A model generated the notes under the pieces. It had not been told where the DNA came from, made no database searches, and was given only the letters and a program-made list of their open reading frames with translations. Shown in pieces: positions 58,342-64,000 of a stretch of DNA of 64,000 nt (the stretch's first letter is position 1; the number at the start of each line of letters is the position of its first letter). The DNA lies in assembly GCF_000002985.6 (NCBI RefSeq), contig NC_003279.8:10974001-11038000 (forward strand), given 5' to 3'. This DNA is from Caenorhabditis elegans. Lineage: Eukaryota; Nematoda; Chromadorea; Rhabditida; Rhabditidae. The position numbers and the translations under genes are program-made.

Positions 58342-59954
58342 ATGCGCGGTCTTCTCGTTGCCACGTGGATTTTCGTCTCGGTGGCAGCTTCAGCCACCCC
58401 AACCACCACCACAAAATCCCCGCCACCAACGACAACGACACTGTCTCCGCAAATTCTCAAAGCCAAGCTTCCACCAGGTATGTTGTAGTTTGTAGTGTGA
58501 GTGAGCCTCATCCAAAAATCTGCAATTTTTCAGTCGTCAAAAATGCCACGTGGGAGTGCGGAACCGACGAGTTCACCAAGTCGATCAGCGAAGGCGAGAT
58601 TCAGGCGAAATGCCCAAAGCTCAGAGGTACACGCCTATTTCCTGCCTACCGTATGCCTAGCCTATGCCTAGCCTATGCCTAGCCTATGCCTAGCCTATGC
58701 CTAGCCTATGCCTAGCCTATGCCTAGCCTATGCCTAGCCTATGCCTAGCCTATGCCTAGCCTATGCCTAGCCTATGCCTAGCCTATGCCTAGCCTATGCC
58801 TACCGATGCCTACCGCGTACCTACCGCGTACCTACCCGAGCTTTTCATTGCAGATCACATCAACAGTTGCTGCCTTCAACACGACGGCTGCTACGAAGCA
58901 CAGTCGGGACAAAAGTTCTGCGATGACACGTTTTGCTCGTGTCTTGAGGTTGGTTGAGGCTACAAACTACAAAATTACAAACACTACAAACTACAAAACT
59001 CTTCCAGCGCCGTTCTCGAAGCTCCAAATCATGCCACGACGAGTCGGCTCCACTATTCTGCGATCTCGTCCGAACCTTTGGTGACGGTGCCTACGAAGCT
59101 TCTGGTCCAAACGCCTCGACTACCGAAGAGGTACAGTACCCCTTGGCCACGCCCACGCACCTACAATAACTTCCAAATCCCGCCCACTTTCCATTTCAGC
59201 AATGTTCTACAAATCTGCAATCTCTAGTTCTCGTGCTACAGTAAGATCCCCCACTGATTTTCTGATTTTAGACACACTACAAACTACAAGAATTTAGAAT
59301 TGTAGTTTGTAGTGTTAACACGGAACCCTACAAACTACAAACTACAACACTTTGTAGTTTGTAGTCTTACAATCTTTTCAATAGTATTGATTTTCTGGGA
59401 TTTTGGGATCTTTTATGTAAAAAATAGACTACAAACTACAACTGATTTCCTGGGATTCCTAAAAAAAAGCTGTAGTTTGTAGTCTAAACCCACACACTAC
59501 AAACTACACTTGTAAAAATTAGACTACAAACTACAAAACTCTGATTTCATATAACAATTTTGTCATTTTTATCACTTATTTTTTTAATACACAAAATAAT
59601 TTAGTAATTTGACTACAAACTACAATTTTTATTTTGAAAGTTGTAGTTTGTAGTCCACTACAAACTACAAAAATCTGATTTCCTATAACGATTATTCGCA
59701 CACTACAAACTACAATTATTTTAAATCCAAAGTACCTTTAGCTTGTATATTGATTTTCTGGGATTTTCGAACCGCTTCAAATAAAACATAGACTACAAAC
59801 TACAACTTTAGATTCCTACCAAAAAGTTGTAGTTTGTAGTCTGCACTACAAACTACAAACTACAACAATTTTTCAGAGTCCTGCCGAGAAGGACGACTAC
59901 GACTACGAATCCCACGTGGCAGGACTAAATGCCACGCCATCATCATCAACCTAA
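58342..59954 (+). CDS. Secreted phospholipase A2-like protein
   Basis: Exons 58342-58477, 58534-58626, 58854-58948, 59008-59130, optional 59200-59240, and 59877 to a stop at 59926-59928 or 59952-59954. Signal peptide MRGLLVATWIFVSVAASA; then a Thr/Pro linker (TPTTTTKSPPPTTTT); then a cysteine-rich domain with WECGTDEF, NSCCLQHDGCYEA, FCDDTFCSCLE and APLFCDLVRTFGDGAY. The CCxxHDxCY signature holds the catalytic His-Asp of secreted phospholipase A2, which cleaves sn-2 acyl chains. A canonical glycine-rich calcium loop is not obvious, so activity is uncertain. Skipping 59200-59240 keeps frame into SPAEKDDYDYESHVAG; including it gives a different short tail. ATG follows an acceptor (CAAATTCCAG/G). 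From memory this is Y52B11A.8. The gene converges on dxbp-1 with 137 bp between stops. Confidence 0.87.
58478..58533 (+). repeat. 56-bp phospholipase-gene intron dominated by the CTACAAA unit
   Basis: GTATGTTGTAGTTTGTAG is followed by TGTGAGTGAGCCTCATCC, a short AT stretch and TTTTTCAG. This is the reverse-oriented extended unit. The join PPG/VVKN is in phase. Confidence 0.88.
58640..58800. repeat. 11-bp tandem repeat CTATGCCTAGC
   Basis: About 13 near-perfect copies lie in phospholipase-gene intron 58627-58853, then degenerate to TACCGATGCC and TACCGCGTACC. High identity implies recent expansion and likely length polymorphism. Confidence 0.95.
58949..59007 (+). repeat. 59-bp phospholipase-gene intron made of the extended CTACAAA unit
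   Basis: GTTGGTTGAGGCTACAAACT continues through further CTACAAA units and ends CTCTTCCAG. The donor GTTGGTTG lies inside the repeat itself. Exons on both sides are phase 0. Confidence 0.9.
59241..59876. repeat. CTACAAA-dense intron of the phospholipase gene
   Basis: Alternating forward and reverse CTACAAA copies form many potential hairpins. A unit with TTGATTTTCTGGGATTTT repeats at 59380 and 59749. Nothing coding. Confidence 0.85.
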
Positions 59955-60068
59955 CTACAAACTACAACCAAGACTACAAACTACAAACTACAATTCTTGT
60001 GCCATTTTCTTGTTTGTCTAGCTCATTGTAAATGAATTATTTTTGAATATTTCTGAAAAATCGAATTT

Positions 60069-60074
60069 TTTATT
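60069..60074 (-). terminator. Probable poly(A) signal of dxbp-1
   Basis: AATAAA on the minus strand, 18 bp beyond the stop codon. Confidence 0.5.
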
Positions 60075-60091
60075 ACTTTCAATACACAAAT

Positions 60092-63000
60092 TTAGGCCAA
60101 TTTGCTGGCATCCTCATATGGTACATCGATTTGTCGTCCTCTTGTGGGTCCCGACGCGATTTTGAGCCGAAGACTGAAGCGCTTCTCGTCGATCGATTCG
60201 AGGGTCTGAAAATTAGCTTTTTTGCAGGAAAAAACCAAGAAATTTGAGCTAAAATTGGTTTTGGGTGAGACGCTCACAGACTACAAACTACAAGGTTTTC
60301 CGGGGCCTCAACCAAATTCGAATTTTTTTGTCAAAATTAGGTTAAAGTGTGTGGCGAGGCATATATATTTTATGCGAGAAATTTGAATTTTTTAGATTTT
60401 TTTCGGAATTTATTTTTAAAAAATCCAAAAAGTGGGCGTGGTCTACATTAAAAGCGGAAATTTTTGGATTTTTCGAAATTTTTTCAAAAAATTCGAAAAA
60501 ATTCAAAAAGTGGGCGTGGCCTAAATTACAAGAGGGAAATTTGATTTTTTTTCGAAAAATTTAATTTTTGTTTGAAAATTAGGTTAAAGTGGGCGTGGCC
60601 TATATTTTAACCGATAAATTTAAATATTTTGGAATTTTTTTTTTGTAAAAAAAAAATCTAAAATTTCAAAATTCTGAAAAAGTGGGCGTGGCCTAACTTT
60701 TAGGAGGAAAATTAGATTTTTTTTTTCAAAAAATTTGAAAAAAGTAGGCGTGGCCCTAAATTACAAGAGGGAAATTTGAATTTTTCTCAAAAAAATTCGA
60801 AAAAAGTGGGCGTGGCCGATAATAATTACAAGATAAATATATATTTATAAATTTAAATAATTACAGGATTGAATTTTTTGAATTTTTTTTTCGAAAAGTT
60901 GAAAAAATATCTAAAAAGTGGGCGTGGTTATATTAAAAGCGGAAAATTTGAATTTTTGGGATTTTTCAAAAAATTGAAAAAAAAAAAATTAGAAATTCGG
61001 TAAAAGTGGGCGTGGCCTATATTATAAATTATAAATTTGAATTTTTTCAAAAAAGATGATTAAATTTTTTTTTTCGAAAAAAACATTCAAAATTCAGCAA
61101 AAATTGGGCGTGGCCTAAATTACAAGAGGGGATTAAAATTTTTTCCAAAAATTCGAAAAAAAGGGGCGTGGCCTATATTTTAAGCGGGAAATTTGAATTT
61201 AAAAAAAAAAAATTCCTAAAAATTCGGTTAAAGTGGGCGTGGCGTATATTTTAAGCGGGAAATTTGAATTTTTGAAAAAAAAAATTTCCTAAAAATTCGG
61301 TAAAAGTGGGCCTGGCTATATATTTTAAGCGAAAAATTTATTTTTTTTTCTCCAAAAATCTTTAAAAGTGGGCGTGGCCTAAAGTACAAAAGGGAAATTT
61401 AAATTTTTTTCAAAATTAGGTTAAAATGGGCGTGGTCTATATTTTAAGCGATAAAAAAATTTTATTGGATTTTTTTTTTGAAGAAAAAAATCAACAAAAT
61501 TCAAAATTCTGAAAAAGTGGGTGTGGCATTTTTTGCCTATTTGAGATTAAAAAATTCCAAAAAAATTTTTTTTCGAAAATTAAAAAAAAAAATTTTTTGG
61601 GTGAGGCTATAAACTTTTGTAGTTTGTAGTTTGTAACTTACCGCTTCTTGACCCCTATAAGCTCCATTAACAATCATCATCTGCCGGCCAAGCGATGGGA
61701 TTACTGTTTCCACGTGTTCCTGATCCAATTTCACTACAGTACCATCATCAAGCTTCACCTGAGCCGTATAGTCATCCACCACCTTTCTGACGACTCCCTT
61801 CGCTTTGTAGTACTCGGAGCCAAGTGATTTTGTGATAACCTGGGGGAAAAAATCGATAAAGTCATCGAACGTAACTCAGCGCCCTAGCAGAACCGCTAAG
61901 CAGTCCTATAAGCTCAAAACTGTGGGCTCAGCATGGTTTTGAAGGTTTTAAATAGTTTTAAAACCTTGAAAACCACGTTGAACTCAGAATTTGGAACTTA
62001 TGGGACAAGCTTCACGGTGCTGCTAGGGCGAGGTGCAATTTTATGAGGAATGTTTTGAAAACTTTATAGTGTTTAGGCGTAAACTATGCAAATTGTCGTA
62101 CAAAACTACTTTTTCTCATATTTTGGAACTTTTCTAGCAATCTAGGATATATTTTGAACAAGAAAGATCGTCTTCAAAAGTTAATTTTCACTAAAAATTC
62201 GATTGTTTCGTTTTTTCATTCTATTTAGGGTACAAAAGGTGGGCGGCAAAATATTTTTTCCGCCAAACCGGCAAATTGCCGGAATTGAAAATTTCCGACA
62301 AGATGTGGTTTTGCCCTTTTTTTTTTTTGGAAATGTCAGAATTTCAATTTCAAATGGCCAAATGAAACACATCCTATGAATACAATTCCTACATTTATTT
62401 CGATAAGTAAGCGAATTCTGTGAAAATAACTAGAAAAAACGGGAAAAACTTTAAAATGACACAATTTTAAGTGTTTCCGTCTTGTCAAAAATCCCTCAAG
62501 GCATTTCCGGCAAACCTGATAACCGGCAAATCGGCAATTTGTCGACAAATCAATTTGCCGAACGGCAATTGCCGCCCACCCCTGCTTTAAATTCAATTTT
62601 TTTGGGGTTTTCATTCTAATTTAATTAATTTCTGTGCTAATCACCTTAACAACAATCCCCTCTCTCATCCAATAATCCTTCCGATTCTTCCGCTCCTTTT
62701 TCCTCTCCTCCATCTCCTTAATCTCATCTAGCGCTGACTTTTTCGAGAATTTTTTGGCGGCCGGGCTCCGGCTCCGGGATCTCTTTTTACCACTTTTGCG
62801 TGATGGTTGTGATGGTCCCGGCTCATCCGGATCCTCTTTTTTGACTTTTGGCATATCGAAAATCGAGATTTTCGCCGACGCCACACCACTTTTAACGTCC
62901 AATTTCCGATCTAGAATCCCCAAATTTAAATCCAGCTGAATTTTCTGATCCGGAGTATCCCTGATGAGCTCTGTGGCTTCATATTCGTGCTCATCATCCC

Positions 63001-63241
63001 CGGCGAGCTCTTTTCCTCGTTGGACCATCCCGTCCATAATCTGCATATGACGCTCTTCGTCATCCTTCTCCTGTTGCTGTTTTCGTTGATCTTCTTCTTT
63101 TCGGATTAAGGCTTCTTGATCGATATATGCAATATACCATCCTTTATCACCTTCGTCGATTTTACATTTTCCAGATGATCCGAGATACTGGACGAAGCCT
63201 GTCAACGAGTGCCATACTGTAGAGTTCATGTGCACGTGACC
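60092..63241 (-). CDS. dxbp-1: KIN17 DNA/RNA-binding splicing factor (C-terminal part)
   Basis: Exons 63241-62645, 61839-61642 and 60205-60092 (TAA), all phase 0, encode 302 residues; human KIN17 has about 390, so the N-terminal zinc-finger exons lie beyond 64000. Visible: winged-helix part (HVHMNSTVWHSLTGFVQYLG, DKGWYIAYID); an acidic coiled region; a nuclear basic stretch (SGKKRSRSRSPAAKK); the conserved SALDEIKEMEE and DYWMREGIVVKV; and a KOW/SH3-like tail (VETVIPSLGRQMMIVNGAYR, PYEDASKLA). KIN17 is a nuclear nucleic-acid-binding protein of the spliceosome, linked in C. elegans to 5' splice-site choice (recalled literature). The match is clear through the tail. The symbol dxbp-1 is from memory. 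Confidence 0.93.
60350..61520. repeat. AAGTGGGCGTGGCCTA minisatellite in dxbp-1 intron
   Basis: About 14 units of 60-110 bp share AAAAGTGGGCGTGGCCTA, a TTACAAGAGGGAAATTTGAA or TATTTTAAGCGGGAAATTTG variant and A/T runs. They fill the intron 60206-61641 between CTACAAA copies at each end. Confidence 0.88.
61871..62040. mobile_element. About 170-bp palindromic MITE, copy 1
   Basis: CGCCCTAGCAG (61880-61890) is inverted at CTGCTAGGGCG (62020-62030). The interior is a long palindrome centred on AGTTTTAAAACCTTG near 61955. Located in dxbp-1 intron 61840-62644. Confidence 0.85.
62262..62580. repeat. Remnants of the CCGGCAAATTGCCG family
   Basis: Isolated units at 62265-62305 and 62505-62570 in the dxbp-1 intron; AT-rich DNA between. 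Confidence 0.7.
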
Positions 63242-63270
63242 CTGAAATTTGGTGATTGGTGGCTCCGAAC

Positions 63271-63430
63271 GTAAGTCAGCGCCCTAGCAGAACCGATCAG
63301 CAGTCCTATAAGCTCAAAAATGCGGGTTCAGCTTGATTTTAAAGGTTTAAAACCTTGAAAATCAAGTTGAACTCGGGATTTTGAACTTATGGAACAAGCT
63401 TCATGGTGCTGCTAGGGCGAGGTGCAATTT
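63271..63430. mobile_element. About 160-bp palindromic MITE, copy 2
   Basis: Same family and orientation as 61871-62040: CGCCCTAGCAG at 63280-63290 and CTGCTAGGGCG at 63409-63419, centre AGGTTTAAAACCTT. It lies just upstream of the exon ending at 63241. Confidence 0.85.
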
Positions 63431-64000
63431 TGAGGGAAAATTTAGAGAATTTGGAGCTTTTCGGCTCAAATTATTGGAATATGTTGTTGTAGTCCTTAGA
63501 AGGCTATAAACTGCAGATTGGGTTGAATTTTTCCGTTTTTCAGACAAAAATTTAACAAATTTCAAAATTTTAGGCTAATTTCAATTTTCAAAAACTACGA
63601 AATTGACCGCAAATTATTTAAAAATAAAAATTTCATGGATTTATGAAAATTTTAACAAAAATTAAATTTTTTAAAGGTTTTTTTTCGGAAAAACCTTTCC
63701 AAATGTTCCCAATTTGGTTGAGGCTCACAGACTACAAACTACAAAATTTTGCGGGAAACTGAATTTTTTCAAATATTTTACGTTAAAAATTCAATTCTGA
63801 ACCTTAAAATCAAAATTGTTCCAATTTTTAGCGAAAAAAATAAATTTTCATTTTGGGTGAGGGTCAGAGACCCCTATGAGCTCCATTACAAACTACAAAA
63901 TTTCTAGCCTCTACCAAAGTTTTTTGAGATAAATTTTACATTTTTCAGTTTAAAACTGGATTTTTTTGTTCAATTGTTCTGAATTTTGAATTCAAAAATG
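63431..64000. repeat. dxbp-1 intron at the window end
   Basis: AT-rich, with extended GGTTGAGGCTCA/CTACAAA units near 63714-63745 and 63850-63915. The upstream dxbp-1 exons are not in the window. Confidence 0.7.

Overview
This is eukaryotic nuclear DNA from a nematode, almost certainly Caenorhabditis elegans. Genes are split by GT-AG introns with short TTTTCAG-type acceptors. Several start codons lie directly after an acceptor, as expected for spliced-leader trans-splicing. The window has degenerate blocks of TTAGGC, the worm telomere repeat, and its families are typical of worms: F-box/FBA_2, worm C-type lectin and the MLT-10-like moulting family. From memory, the NCB5OR, secreted phospholipase and KIN17 genes together match the Y52B11A clone region of chromosome I; I could not check this. 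Exon borders below were derived by hand from splice signals and reading phase.

Layout. (1) 608-5603 (+): 3' part of an NCB5OR-type cytochrome b5 reductase. (2) 36646-6008 (-): a Ras-superfamily GTPase resembling the RGK group, 11 coding exons over about 30 kb, with introns up to 13.5 kb and an alternative first exon. (3) 37435-40692: a head-to-head inverted pair of F-box/FBA_2 genes; the minus copy has an in-frame TGA. (4) 41486-43497 (+): secreted C-type lectin. (5) 51653-44571 (-): secreted MLT-10-like moulting protein ending in SP.xLSP repeats. (6) 54089-55298: a dead mariner element between TA dinucleotides. (7) 58342-59954 (+): secreted phospholipase A2-like protein. (8) 63241-60092 (-): C-terminal part of KIN17 (dxbp-1), continuing past the window end.

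Most of the remaining DNA is repeats, arranged in territories. A CTACAAA family, often joined to TTGGTTGAGGCTCA, fills introns at 1-36.6 kb, 41.7-42.5 kb and 57.7-64 kb. A CGCGACGCGACCGCAACGC foldback family fills the lectin and moulting genes (42.8-52.8 kb). A GATCGATGCACCATG family occupies 53.6-56.7 kb. TTAGGC blocks with a shared module lie at 36.8, 40.9-41.3 and 56.8-57.0 kb. A 1.58-kb inverted-repeat transposon with a perfect 5-bp target duplication lies in the largest intron.

The most interesting observation is that four short introns (42, 44, 56 and 59 bp) in three unrelated genes consist almost entirely of the CTACAAA repeat, and the same repeat abuts many other 5' splice sites. The family therefore behaves like an introner, a mobile repeat that becomes introns. 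The genes are not an operon or pathway. Gene pairs are convergent (1/2, 4/5, 7/8) or divergent (the F-box pair).
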